Shown piece after piece: positions 50,043 through 58,543 of a DNA stretch of 64,000 nucleotides. The notes below the pieces were generated by a model that was given only the letters and a program-made list of their open reading frames with translations, was not told the origin of the DNA and did no database searches. Source of the stretch: Streptosporangium lutulentum (GTDB lineage Bacteria > Actinomycetota > Actinomycetes > Streptosporangiales > Streptosporangiaceae); NCBI RefSeq assembly GCF_030811455.1, contig NZ_JAUSQU010000001.1, forward strand, positions 620,001-684,000, in the 5' to 3' direction. Every line of letters begins with the position of its first letter. Positions within the stretch are counted from its first letter, which is position 1. The position numbers were made by a program, and so were the translations under genes.

Positions 50043-51792
50043 GAGACGACGACGCGTAGTCGTAGTGGGCCTACTGGCTTCCGCGGCCTTGGTATTGGCG
50101 GGAGGCTGGTCGGCCCATCTCGGTATGCGTGTGCACGATCATCTGGAGGCCGGCAGGACCGCACTGGTCCGGGTGCGCGCGGTGGCGAACATGGGCGACC
50201 AGCGCCCGGTGGCCGCGGCACTGGCCGAGGCCCGATGGCATGCGGCCGAGGCCCGGCGGCTCACCGAGGGCCCGGACTGGTGGGCGATCTCCCACGCTCC
50301 CGTCGTGGGAGACGCCGCGACGACCGTGCGGGGGCTGGCCGAGGGCGTCGCGGAACTGACCGAGGTGCTGGCGGGTGTCCAGCGGGTCGCGGCCGCCTTC
50401 GTCACGCTCAGGTCGACTTCCATGACCGACATGCGCCGGCCGCTGGCCGATCTCGACGCGGCGGCACCGGTCTTGGAGGACGCCGCCGCCCGCCTCGCCC
50501 GGGTGAACGCCCGTCTGGCGGCCACCCCGGCGAAAACCGGCGTGGAACGGTTGGACCGGGCACGCGGTACGGCGCTGCAAGAAATCGACCGGTTGCACGG
50601 CTGGCTTGACGACGCCGCGACCGCCTCCGCCCTGCTGCCTCCGATGCTCGGCCTCGACGGTCCCCGCCGTTATTTCCTCGCCTTCCAGACCAACGCCGAG
50701 GCGCGGGGCACCGGAGGCCTGGTCGGCGCGTTCGGCATCCTGAAGGCCGACCGGGGCCGGATCGGCATCGGGAACCTCTCCGCCAACAGCGGCCTCGGCG
50801 TGAGCTCCGCTTCCGTCGCCGACCACGGCCTGGACTATCGTCTGCGGTACGGGCCGGGCGCGACCAGGATGCTCTCCGTCTCCAACCTCTCCCCGCACTT
50901 CCCGTACGCCGCGGCCACCTGGACCGGGCTGTGGGAGCGGCAGACCCGTGAGCGGCTGGACGGCGCCATCGCCACCGACCCGGTGGGTCTGTCCTACCTG
51001 CTGGAGCTGATCGGGCCGGTGACCCTCCCCGACGGGGAGAAGGTGACCGCGGCGAACGTCGTCGACCTCACGGAACGGACGGCCTACGCCCGCTACTCCG
51101 ACTCCGCGACGCGCGAGCGATTCCTCATCACGATAGCCGGTACCGTCAGCGAGGCCCTGTCCGCGTCCCTCGCCGACCCGGTCAGGCTGCTGCCCGTGCT
51201 GTCCCGCATGGTGAGTGAGCGGCGGATCCAGATCTGGAGCCGCCACGAGAGCGAGGAGCGGAGGCTGGCGCGACTCCCGCTCGGCGGCACGCTGCCCTCG
51301 CGGGCGGGACCGTTCGCGGGTCTGGTGGTCAACAACTCGGCCGGTGGCAAGCTCGACTACTACCTGAGGCGCTCCCTCGACTACGAGCTGGGTCCCTGCA
51401 AGGACGGGACGCGCCCCTCGACCGTGCGGATCCGGCTCACCAACGACGTGCCCCGAAGGGGGCTGCCGGCCTATGTGACCAACCGGCTCGACTCCCCGGA
51501 GCGCGAGCACGTCCCCGGGTCCAACCTGCTGTGGGTGTCGCTGTACGGCGGCCTCGGAGCGAAGATGACCGCGGCCCGGCTCGACGGCGAAAGCATGCCG
51601 GTCATCAGTGGGACCGAACGGTCCCGGCCGGTCTACTCGACCATCCTGGAATTCGCTCCCGGGCAGTCCAGGACCCTGGAGTTCGACCTCACCGAGTTCG
51701 TCTCCGACGAGCCGCCGCAGGTTCCGGTGCAGCCACTGGTCCGCCCCCAGCGCACCCGGATCACCCAGGACCAGCAGAGGTGCGCTCTCTGA
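50032..51792 (+). CDS. DUF4012 membrane-anchored extracytoplasmic protein
   Basis: 586 residues from GTG overlapping the LPFTG gene by 11 bp. N-terminal basic stretch and one transmembrane helix (8-27) put the rest outside. DUF4012 core: RRYFLAFQTNAEARGTGGLVGAFGILKADRG (~210-240), SPHFPYAAATWTGLWERQT, ATDPVGLSYLLELIGPVTLPDG, and YYLRRSLDYELG. DUF4012 proteins are often encoded in actinobacterial polysaccharide loci and distantly resemble LytR-CpsA-Psr-like architectures, but no enzymatic activity is known. A role in attaching or exporting the polymer is an inference from position. Closed by a 42-bp palindrome. Confidence 0.87.
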   Translation: MSSRRRRRVVVVGLLASAALVLAGGWSAHLGMRVHDHLEAGRTALVRVRAVANMGDQRPVAAALAEARWHAAEARRLTEGPDWWAISHAPVVGDAATTVRGLAEGVAELTEVLAGVQRVAAAFVTLRSTSMTDMRRPLADLDAAAPVLEDAAARLARVNARLAATPAKTGVERLDRARGTALQEIDRLHGWLDDAATASALLPPMLGLDGPRRYFLAFQTNAEARGTGGLVGAFGILKADRGRIGIGNLSANSGLGVSSASVADHGLDYRLRYGPGATRMLSVSNLSPHFPYAAATWTGLWERQTRERLDGAIATDPVGLSYLLELIGPVTLPDGEKVTAANVVDLTERTAYARYSDSATRERFLITIAGTVSEALSASLADPVRLLPVLSRMVSERRIQIWSRHESEERRLARLPLGGTLPSRAGPFAGLVVNNSAGGKLDYYLRRSLDYELGPCKDGTRPSTVRIRLTNDVPRRGLPAYVTNRLDSPEREHVPGSNLLWVSLYGGLGAKMTAARLDGESMPVISGTERSRPVYSTILEFAPGQSRTLEFDLTEFVSDEPPQVPVQPLVRPQRTRITQDQQRCAL

Positions 51793-51847
51793 GAGGGCGG
51801 CCGCTCCCGGCGATCGGCTCGGCGGGCGACGGTAAGCCGTGGCGGTA

Positions 51848-51889
51848 GGCCCGCGCCGTGGAAAGGGATCCCTTTCCACGGCGCGGGCC
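51848..51889. terminator. 42-bp perfect palindrome, terminator of DUF4012 gene
   Basis: A perfect 21-bp half-site palindrome centred on GATC (51848-51889), starting GGCCCGCGCCGTGG. It gives a very stable hairpin 55 bp after the DUF4012 stop. It also argues against starting the phosphatase gene upstream of it. Confidence 0.8.
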
Positions 51890-51985
51890 TTCTCCGGACG
51901 CCGTACCGCCGATACCCGGCAGCAAAGAGTAAAGCCCGGCGTGCCGCGGGCGGTTGCCCGACGAAGGAGATCTACCGTCGCGCTC

Positions 51986-52675
51986 ATGAAGGGTGCGCCG
52001 GAGAGCGTCGAGGTCGGTGAGATCACCCGGGTCGTACAACCGGGGCATGAGCACTGCGGTCCGCGATGCTGGCGGGACCCACGGGGAGTATCGGGGTCAC
52101 GGGACGACGCCCGTTTCCGCATCCTGTTCGTGTGCACGGGCAACATCTGCCGCTCTCCGCTCGCGGAGCGGCTGACCCGGTCGGCCCTCGGGCCCTGCCC
52201 GGCGCTCCAGGTGATCAGCGCGGGCACCCGTGCCGAGGCGGGAACGCGGATGGCCGAGCCGGCACGACGAGTGCTGACCCGGCTCGGCGGCGATCCCGAC
52301 GGCTTCGGCTCCCGCCCGCTGGCCTCCGAACTGGTGGCCGCCGCCGATCTCGTGCTGACGGCCACCACCAGGCATCGTGCCGAATCGGTGGCCCTGCATC
52401 CGGCGGCCGCCACACGGACCTTCACCATCGCCGAGTTCGGCGCTCTGGTCCAGGCCATGCCGGTCACGGCGGTCCTTCACCATGAGGATCCCGTACGGCG
52501 GGCCCGCGCGCTGGTCGACGAGGCACGGGCGCTACGCGGGCTGGTCCGGGTGGAGCAGCCCGACATCGCCGATCCCTACGGCGGCTCCCAGCGCGCCTAC
52601 CGGGCAGCGGGACGGAAGATCGCAGAGTCGCTCGCCGTCCCGCTCCGGCTGCTCACACACTCACCGGCGTCTTGA
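51986..52675 (+). CDS. Low-molecular-weight protein-tyrosine phosphatase
   Basis: 229 residues from ATG; the frame is open further upstream but crosses the terminator palindrome. The P-loop FVCTGNICRSPLAERL has Cys50 and Arg56 (CX5R), and the general acid lies in DIADPYGGSQ. N-terminal ~40 residues are an unusual extension for the family. It should dephosphorylate the Tyr cluster of the BY-kinase encoded convergently; their 3' ends overlap by 23 bp. This matches the Wzb/Wzc pairing. Confidence 0.92.
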   Translation: MKGAPESVEVGEITRVVQPGHEHCGPRCWRDPRGVSGSRDDARFRILFVCTGNICRSPLAERLTRSALGPCPALQVISAGTRAEAGTRMAEPARRVLTRLGGDPDGFGSRPLASELVAAADLVLTATTRHRAESVALHPAAATRTFTIAEFGALVQAMPVTAVLHHEDPVRRARALVDEARALRGLVRVEQPDIADPYGGSQRAYRAAGRKIAESLAVPLRLLTHSPAS

Positions 52676-54062
52676 CCTCGGCGCCGTAATCGTAACCGTA
52701 GTGATGGCTGCTCCTGGCCGGTGCGAAGTTCAGGACGCTTCCCACCACGCGTGCGTTGATCGAGGCCAGGAGTTCCGCGGCGCGAATGACGTGCTCCCGC
52801 CGGGTCTTGCCGTGTCGTGCGACGAGCAGCACGCCATCGCAGGTCGCCGCGAGCGTCGCGGCGTCGGTGACGGGCAGCAGCGGCGGTGCGTCGATGATCA
52901 CCATGTCGTACGTCTCGGTGAGCTGGGCGAGCACGCGGCGCATCCCCTCCGAGCCGAGCAACTCGCTCGGGTTCGGCGGGATCTGGCCGCTCGGCAGGAC
53001 GGACATGCTCGGTTCGCCCCAGGTCTGTACGGCATTGTGCAGGTAAGCCTTGTCGATCAACACGTCTGTCAGGCCCACGGCTCCTTCGATCCCGAGATAG
53101 CTCGGGATACGCGGGCGGCGGAGGTCGGCGTCCACCAGGATCACCCGCCACCCGGCCTGCGCGAGCGTGATCGCCAGGTTGGCCGAGGTGGAGGACTTAC
53201 CCTCGCCCGGCAGGCAGCTGGTGATCACGAGTGACTTCGGCTGCCGGTCGACGCCGATGAACTGCAGGTTGGTGCGGAGCGAGCGGAACGCCTCGGCCCT
53301 GGAGGATCGGCCGCGGTCGCGCAGGACCAGGGGATGGCGCCTCGCGTCTCGTTCGTAGCCGATGATTCCCAGGGTGGAGCTGCCCGATGCCAATTGCAGC
53401 GTCTCGGACGTCTTGATGGTGGTGTCCAGGCGGTCGCGGAGGACGATTATGGCCATGGCGGCGAGCAATGCGACCAACACGGCGATCGCCAGGTTGACCA
53501 GTGGTCGTGGACTGACCGGTTCCTTCGGAACATCCGCCCGGTCCACCATCGTGACCTTGACATTGGGCTGGTCGTTCTTATGGCCCGAACGGTCGTCCTT
53601 GTCGCCGGGACGCTTTTTCTTATGGGTAAGGGCGGGTCGTTCGATCTCGTCGATCAACCGGGTGAACGCGGTGCCCAGGTCGTTGGCCAGTCGCGCGGCG
53701 CGTACGGGATCGGTGTCGGTGACCGTGGCACGGAGAATCACGGTGCCGGGGACGACCTGGGCGGTGATGTTCTCCTGGACGCGTTGGATGTCGTCGTCCT
53801 TGGCGATCTGGCTGACCACCCGGTGACTGGGCAGGAGGTTGGCGTAGGACTGCACTCTCTGCTGCGACAACGCCCCCGCCTGGATCGCAGTGGAGAGGCT
53901 GCCTTCCCTGTCGTGACCGGAAACCATCATGGTGATCGTCGCGACGTATTTGGGCGGAGTGCTCGACGTCACGGCGATCGCCGCGCCCACCGCGAGGATC
54001 AGCGAGAGAAGGATGAGCAGCCAGTTTCTGCGCGCGAGCCGCACGTAGTGAAGCAGATCCAC
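52653..54062 (-). CDS. Wzz-type polysaccharide co-polymerase fused to BY-kinase
   Basis: 469 residues from GTG at 54062 (MDLLHYVRLARRNW), with AAAGGCGG upstream; GTG at 54083 is possible. TM1 at 14-31, an extracytoplasmic Wzz domain (32-187), TM2 at 188-208, then a tyrosine kinase: Walker A LPGEGKSS (284-291), A' VDADLR (310-315), Walker B MVIIDAPP (387-394), and a C-terminal Tyr cluster Tyr455, Tyr457, Tyr459 (HHYGYDYG). It controls chain length and export of the polymer through cyclic autophosphorylation. Last gene of the epimerase/WecA-like operon. Confidence 0.93.
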   Translation of the reverse strand: MDLLHYVRLARRNWLLILLSLILAVGAAIAVTSSTPPKYVATITMMVSGHDREGSLSTAIQAGALSQQRVQSYANLLPSHRVVSQIAKDDDIQRVQENITAQVVPGTVILRATVTDTDPVRAARLANDLGTAFTRLIDEIERPALTHKKKRPGDKDDRSGHKNDQPNVKVTMVDRADVPKEPVSPRPLVNLAIAVLVALLAAMAIIVLRDRLDTTIKTSETLQLASGSSTLGIIGYERDARRHPLVLRDRGRSSRAEAFRSLRTNLQFIGVDRQPKSLVITSCLPGEGKSSTSANLAITLAQAGWRVILVDADLRRPRIPSYLGIEGAVGLTDVLIDKAYLHNAVQTWGEPSMSVLPSGQIPPNPSELLGSEGMRRVLAQLTETYDMVIIDAPPLLPVTDAATLAATCDGVLLVARHGKTRREHVIRAAELLASINARVVGSVLNFAPARSSHHYGYDYGAEVKTPVSV

Positions 54063-54066
54063 TGGA

Positions 54067-55104
54067 TCAACGCCGCCTTTCACGGATTTTCTGAGGAGTC
54101 TTGGGACGATGGGCCGGCGAGTAGACGCTCACGCCTCGCAGCAGACTTATGAGAACGACGGTGATCGCGCCTGCCACGACCGCCGCGGTGAGTACCGATA
54201 TCCAGCCCAGGGCCATCGTCAGGCAGAGAGTGCCGGTGATCGCCGCGATCGCGCCCAGCGCCGCGGCGACCGTCCGGGTGCCCAGACCGATCCGGCGTAG
54301 TCGGTGCGACACGTGGTCGGTTCCGCCTCGAAGCGGCGAGCGGCCCGCCAACGTGCGGGAGAGGAAGACGGCGCAGGTGTCGAAGGTCGCGACGAAGGTC
54401 GGCAGGAGCAGCCCGGCGACCGCCGCGTTCGGGGCCTGCCCCATGACCAGGACGACCGCCGAGCAGGCGAGCGTGAACCCGATGAACAGCGATCCGGAGT
54501 CGCCCATGAATATCCTCGCGGGCGCCCAGTTGTGCGGAAGGAAGCCCAGGCCCGCGCCGGCGAGTGCGCACAGGAGGACGCCGAACGCCGTATGGCCCTG
54601 CACCAGGGCCGTCGCCGAGAGAAGTCCGGCGGTCACCGTGGTCACGGTTCCCAGGGCGCCGTCCATGTTGTCCAGCAGGTTGAAGGAGTTCGTCATCACG
54701 ACGATCCACATCACCGTGAGGGGGGCGTCCATCCAGATTCCGGTGATGGTCACCTGGACGCCGGAGAGCACCACTCCGCTCGCCGCCAACGCCTCCACGG
54801 TCAACCTGGCGACAGCGGACAGGGAGGCGATGTCGTCGATCAGGCCGAGGACGGACACCGCGGTGGCGGCGAGGAGGATCGCGATGATCTGCAGATCGGT
54901 GAAGCCCAGCGCGATCACGGTGGGCACGACCGTGCCCACCGTGATCGCAACGCCGCCCAGGTAAGGAGTCGGACGGCTGTGAGCCTTGTGTCCGCCGGGG
55001 CGGTCGGTGAGGTCCCAGCGCAGTGCCAGGCGCCTCAGAGGAACGATGGCTGTCAGGCTGAGCACGCAGGCCGCCCCTGCGGTGAGGGCAATCGTTCCGC
55101 TCAC
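54067..55104 (-). CDS. WecA/TagO/MraY-family polyprenyl-phosphate glycosyl-1-phosphate transferase
   Basis: 345 residues from GTG overlapping the upstream epimerase stop by 4 bp. About eleven transmembrane helices. Motifs: GHKAHSRPTPYLGG, GLIDD (Asp90/Asp91), NSFNLLDNMDG (139-149), FMGDSGS (199-205) and the cytoplasmic HVSHRLRRIG. It transfers a sugar-1-phosphate (GlcNAc-1-P in WecA/TagO) to undecaprenyl phosphate, priming the repeat unit. It is the likely initiating enzyme of the locus. Confidence 0.92.
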   Translation of the reverse strand: MSGTIALTAGAACVLSLTAIVPLRRLALRWDLTDRPGGHKAHSRPTPYLGGVAITVGTVVPTVIALGFTDLQIIAILLAATAVSVLGLIDDIASLSAVARLTVEALAASGVVLSGVQVTITGIWMDAPLTVMWIVVMTNSFNLLDNMDGALGTVTTVTAGLLSATALVQGHTAFGVLLCALAGAGLGFLPHNWAPARIFMGDSGSLFIGFTLACSAVVLVMGQAPNAAVAGLLLPTFVATFDTCAVFLSRTLAGRSPLRGGTDHVSHRLRRIGLGTRTVAAALGAIAAITGTLCLTMALGWISVLTAAVVAGAITVVLISLLRGVSVYSPAHRPKTPQKIRERRR

Positions 55105-56090
55105 CGGGTGGACGCCGCCAGATCCTCGCGGGATTCTCTGATGATCTCGGCAAGGATCTCGTTGAGAGTGCGTCGTGGAGTCCAGCCGGTGAGCGCGCGG
55201 AGCTTGGTGGTGTCGGGAACCCGGCGGTTCATGTCCTCGAATCCCTGCTCGTAGGCCTCGGAATAGGGAATGAGGTCGATCCCGGACGTGGATCCCGTGC
55301 GCTCGATGATCAGCTTCGCCAGCTCCAGAATGCTGACCTCGTCGCCCGAGCCGATGTTGAAGGTCTGTCCGATGGCCGCGTCCTCGTCGAGCAGCCGGAG
55401 CAGCGCGTCGACCACGTCCGCGACATGGGCGAAGCAACGGGTCTGGGTCCCGTCGCCGAAGACCGTCAGTGGCGCGCCGGCGAGGGCCTGCTGTACGAGG
55501 CGAGGGATGACCATGCCATAGGTGGGACTCTGCCGCGGGCCCACGGTGTTGAACAATCTGACGATGATCGTCGGCAGGTCGCGTTCCTTGTGGTAGGCGT
55601 TGGCGAGGATCTCGTCGACGGCCTTGGCGGTGCTGTAGGCCCAGCGGACCACCGCGGGGCTGCCGAGGATGCGATCGGAGTCCTCGCGCAGCGCGTTTGA
55701 GGAGTTCTTTCCGTAGATCTCGCTCGTGCTGGTGATCAAGATCTTCTTCCGGTACCGGTGCGCGGCTTCGATGACGATCTCCGAGCCCCGGATGTTGGTC
55801 GTCAGCGACCGCAGCGGCTTCTCGACGATCAGCTTGACGCCGACCGCTGCCGCCATGTGGATGACGACGTCGCACCGGTGGACCAACTCGTCGACCATGA
55901 GCTCGTCCAGGACCGATCCGTGCACGAAGCGCAGGTTCGGATGAGGCCGGAGGTTCTCCAGTCGCCCTGTCGAGAGGTTGTCCAGGACGACGACCGAGTC
56001 GTCGCGGGCGAGCAGCGCGTCGGACAGATGCGATCCGATGAACCCGCTGCCGCCCGTTACCAGGTAGCTGGTTTTTGTTGCCTTGCTCAC
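55101..56090 (-). CDS. NAD-dependent epimerase/dehydratase (UDP-sugar SDR, UXS/GalE-like)
   Basis: 329 residues. Extended SDR: GGSGFIGS (13-20), DNLSTGRLENL, HMAAAVGVKLIVEKPL, STSEIYGK, catalytic Tyr152 and Lys156 (WAYSTAKAVDE), RLFNTVGPRQSPTYGMV and FGDGTQTRCFAHVADVV. The AVGVKLIVEKP and EIYG forms recall UDP-glucuronate decarboxylase/UDP-xylose synthase-like enzymes, but C4-epimerase cannot be excluded. Supplies an activated sugar for the polymer. Coupled to the WecA-like gene. Confidence 0.88.
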   Translation of the reverse strand: MSKATKTSYLVTGGSGFIGSHLSDALLARDDSVVVLDNLSTGRLENLRPHPNLRFVHGSVLDELMVDELVHRCDVVIHMAAAVGVKLIVEKPLRSLTTNIRGSEIVIEAAHRYRKKILITSTSEIYGKNSSNALREDSDRILGSPAVVRWAYSTAKAVDEILANAYHKERDLPTIIVRLFNTVGPRQSPTYGMVIPRLVQQALAGAPLTVFGDGTQTRCFAHVADVVDALLRLLDEDAAIGQTFNIGSGDEVSILELAKLIIERTGSTSGIDLIPYSEAYEQGFEDMNRRVPDTTKLRALTGWTPRRTLNEILAEIIRESREDLAASTR

Positions 56091-56147
56091 AGGCTTTTCC
56101 TCATTACGTGCTTGGAGAGATCTCTGTTGCCGGGAGGAGGCGGTAGT

Positions 56148-57113
56148 TCACGCGTGCGTGCCGAGCCTCTCGTCGGTGCCGGAGACCGGTGCCTTCTCGA
56201 ACCAGGCCACCGTCATGCGGAGTCCCTCCTCAAGCGAGACGGGGCGTATGCCGGGAAACAGCTCACGCAGCAGATGTGGGGAGGCTTGGGATTCCCGGAT
56301 GTCACCTGTCCGCGGAGGCAGGGAGACCGACTCGATCGGCCGGTCGAGGACGTCGGCGAGGACGTCCATCAGACGCCGCAGGGAAACGCGTGTCCCGAAG
56401 GCCAGGTTCACCGGCTTCGTGCTCGTCACCCGGCGGGCGGCCGCGTCGGTGAGGACCTGGGTCACGGACCCCACGTAGGTGAAGTCGCGCACCTGGCCGC
56501 CGTCACCGTGGACGGGCACCGGTTCGCCCCGCAGCGCGGCGGAGACGAACGCCGGGATCACGGCCGCGTAGGCGTGGCCGGCGGTCTGCATCGGGCCGTA
56601 GACGTTGAAGAAGCGGAACGGCAGGACCGGCAGGCCGTAGCTGTGCGCGTAAGCCAGGGCGTAGGCCTCCGTGGCCAGCTTGCTGGCCCCGTACGGGCTG
56701 AGCGGCCTGGTGGGCAGGTCCTCGTGCTTGTGCGGTTCGGGACGGTCGCCGTACACCGAGGACGAGGAGGCGAGGATCACGTGCGGCCTGTTCACGCGGC
56801 ACGCCTCGAGGACATGCAAGGTACCTGTCGCGTTGACGGTGTGCGAAGCCATCGGGTCGTTCAGTGACAGGGGTACCGACGGCCGAGCGGCGAGGTGGAT
56901 CACGTGTGTGACGCCGGCCACGAGATCCGCCAGCAGGTCCCGGTCCAGAATGCTGCCCGTCACGACGTCGGCCTCGACGCCGTCCAGGTTGACGGAGTCC
57001 CCGCTGCTCAGGTCGTCCAGCACCGTGATGTGCTCCACCTCGGGCCTGGCCGCCAGTGCTCGGCACGTATGGGCGCCGATGAACCCCGCGCCGCCTGTCA
57101 CCAGCACCCTCAT
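56148..57113 (-). CDS. NAD-dependent epimerase/dehydratase (GalE-like)
   Basis: 321 residues from ATG with AAGGAG 8-9 nt upstream. GGAGFIGAH (7-15), DDLSSGD, HLAARPSVPLSLNDP, SSSSVYGD, Tyr141 and Lys145 (SPYGASKLATE), RFFNVYGP and HGDGGQVRDFTYVGSV. Closest to the UDP-glucose/UDP-GlcNAc 4-epimerase group of extended SDRs. Start overlaps the glycosyltransferase stop (ATGA). Confidence 0.88.
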   Translation of the reverse strand: MRVLVTGGAGFIGAHTCRALAARPEVEHITVLDDLSSGDSVNLDGVEADVVTGSILDRDLLADLVAGVTHVIHLAARPSVPLSLNDPMASHTVNATGTLHVLEACRVNRPHVILASSSSVYGDRPEPHKHEDLPTRPLSPYGASKLATEAYALAYAHSYGLPVLPFRFFNVYGPMQTAGHAYAAVIPAFVSAALRGEPVPVHGDGGQVRDFTYVGSVTQVLTDAAARRVTSTKPVNLAFGTRVSLRRLMDVLADVLDRPIESVSLPPRTGDIRESQASPHLLRELFPGIRPVSLEEGLRMTVAWFEKAPVSGTDERLGTHA

Positions 57114-58291
57114 CGGCTGCTCTCCTTCACGGCGAGGCGCCGGCCGGATGTCCCGCACAGCGACCGGTAGAGATTTTCGGTGTCCGAGACGAGGCGCTCC
57201 ACGCCGAACTCGTCCCTCGTCCAGTCGCGGGCCGACTCGCCCATCCGGCGGGCGAGATCCGGGTCGGACAGGAGCCGGATGGTGTGCGCCGCCAGTTCGC
57301 CCGGGTCCGTCGTCGACAACAGGCCGGTGTGCCCCTCCCGGACGATCTCGGCGACGCTTCCCACGCGGGTGGAGACGACAGGCGTGCCCGCCATCCCCGC
57401 CTCGACGAGCGTGAGGGGGGTGCCCTCGTTGTCGGAGGTCAGCAGGACCACGTCGGCGGCGGCGTAGACCGTCTCCACGTCCTTTCTCCAGCCGAGCAGA
57501 TGAAAGGAGTCACGAACGGGCTCGACGCCTTGCGCGACCCGCCGTTCCAGATCGCCGCCCCCGCACACGACGAAGTGACATCCGGGGATGTTCCCGGCCA
57601 CGAGGCGGGCCACGGCGAGGAACCTGTCGGGCCGCTTCACCTGGGTGAGGCGGCCCACGTACGCCACGACGGGCGCGTCCGGCGGAAGCCCCAGCGTGGC
57701 ACGGGCCGCTTGGCGGTCGGGGACCGGCCCCAGCCGGACCCCGGGCGGAATCACGACGTACTGCGAGGGGCGCCCGATCCTGGCCTGGAGCAGCTCGTCC
57801 CTGACGCGGGAGCCCACGGTCACCAGCCGGTCCGACATGGACGCCAGGAGCCGTTCCGACCGTACGTAGAGTTCTCGCTTGACCGGGGAGAAGTAACCGT
57901 GCAGGAGGTGCCCGTGGAAGACGTGCACCCGGGCCGAGTCGACACCGGCCAGGTGGGCGGCCAGCCGGCCCAGGGCGCCGGCCTTGGTCGTGCGGGTGTG
58001 AACGATGTGCGGGCGAAACGACCGCATGATGCCGATCAGCCGGAAGAGCGCGCGGTAGTCGTCTCCCGGCCTGACCGACCGGCCGAGGCCCGGAACTCGG
58101 TGGACCCGCGCTTCCACGTCGTGCAGCCGGAGATGGTCGCCCTCGTGGCCGTCGACGTACCCGGTGTAGAGACGGTGGTCGAACTCCTTCGTGTCCAGCC
58201 CTTCCAGCAGCCCGGAAACCTGGGTGGCGGGACCGCCGACGTTCATCCGGGCGATGATTTCCATTACACGAATCCGGCCGTCCGGTTTCAT
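57110..58291 (-). CDS. Glycosyltransferase family 4-type
   Basis: 393 residues from ATG with GAGGAG 6 nt upstream. GT-B: MEIIARMNVGGPATQVSGLLEGL, HTRTTKAGALGRLAAHLAG, VVAYVGRLTQVKRPDRFLAVARLV, FHLLGWRKDVETVYAAADVVLLTSDNEGTPLTLVEAGMAGTPVVST (EX7E-like). Close to the family that includes EpsD/PelF-like and WbnK-type transferases; donor unknown. It opens the operon glycosyltransferase-epimerase-epimerase-WecA-like-BY-kinase. Confidence 0.9.
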   Translation of the reverse strand: MKPDGRIRVMEIIARMNVGGPATQVSGLLEGLDTKEFDHRLYTGYVDGHEGDHLRLHDVEARVHRVPGLGRSVRPGDDYRALFRLIGIMRSFRPHIVHTRTTKAGALGRLAAHLAGVDSARVHVFHGHLLHGYFSPVKRELYVRSERLLASMSDRLVTVGSRVRDELLQARIGRPSQYVVIPPGVRLGPVPDRQAARATLGLPPDAPVVAYVGRLTQVKRPDRFLAVARLVAGNIPGCHFVVCGGGDLERRVAQGVEPVRDSFHLLGWRKDVETVYAAADVVLLTSDNEGTPLTLVEAGMAGTPVVSTRVGSVAEIVREGHTGLLSTTDPGELAAHTIRLLSDPDLARRMGESARDWTRDEFGVERLVSDTENLYRSLCGTSGRRLAVKESSR

Positions 58292-58365
58292 ACGGGCTCC
58301 TCGGTGACAGGCCTGGCTCACGTCGGAGAAACTAGTTCGCTGTTTGATCCGTTCGTCGACACCAT

Positions 58366-58378
58366 CACTGTGACAGTG
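58366..58378 (-). promoter_or_regulatory. Palindrome upstream of the right-hand polysaccharide operon
   Basis: CACTGT-G-ACAGTG, 75 bp before the glycosyltransferase ATG. The 58292-58543 gap is AT-rich and is the only sizeable space before this five-gene operon, so the site is a candidate operator. Confidence 0.4.
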
Positions 58379-58543
58379 CGATATTTTTCCTATTCCCTAC
58401 CTAGGCGTGATCCAGCTGGGTCGTCCCAAGTGTTGCCGGTCCACCTTTTGGTCCCCTGAGGGCCGGCGATTTCAGGTGTGGCGCGGATAAAATTATGGCC
58501 GAATGGCGCTTTTGTCGTATATCCATGCGTTACCGCTGAAAGA

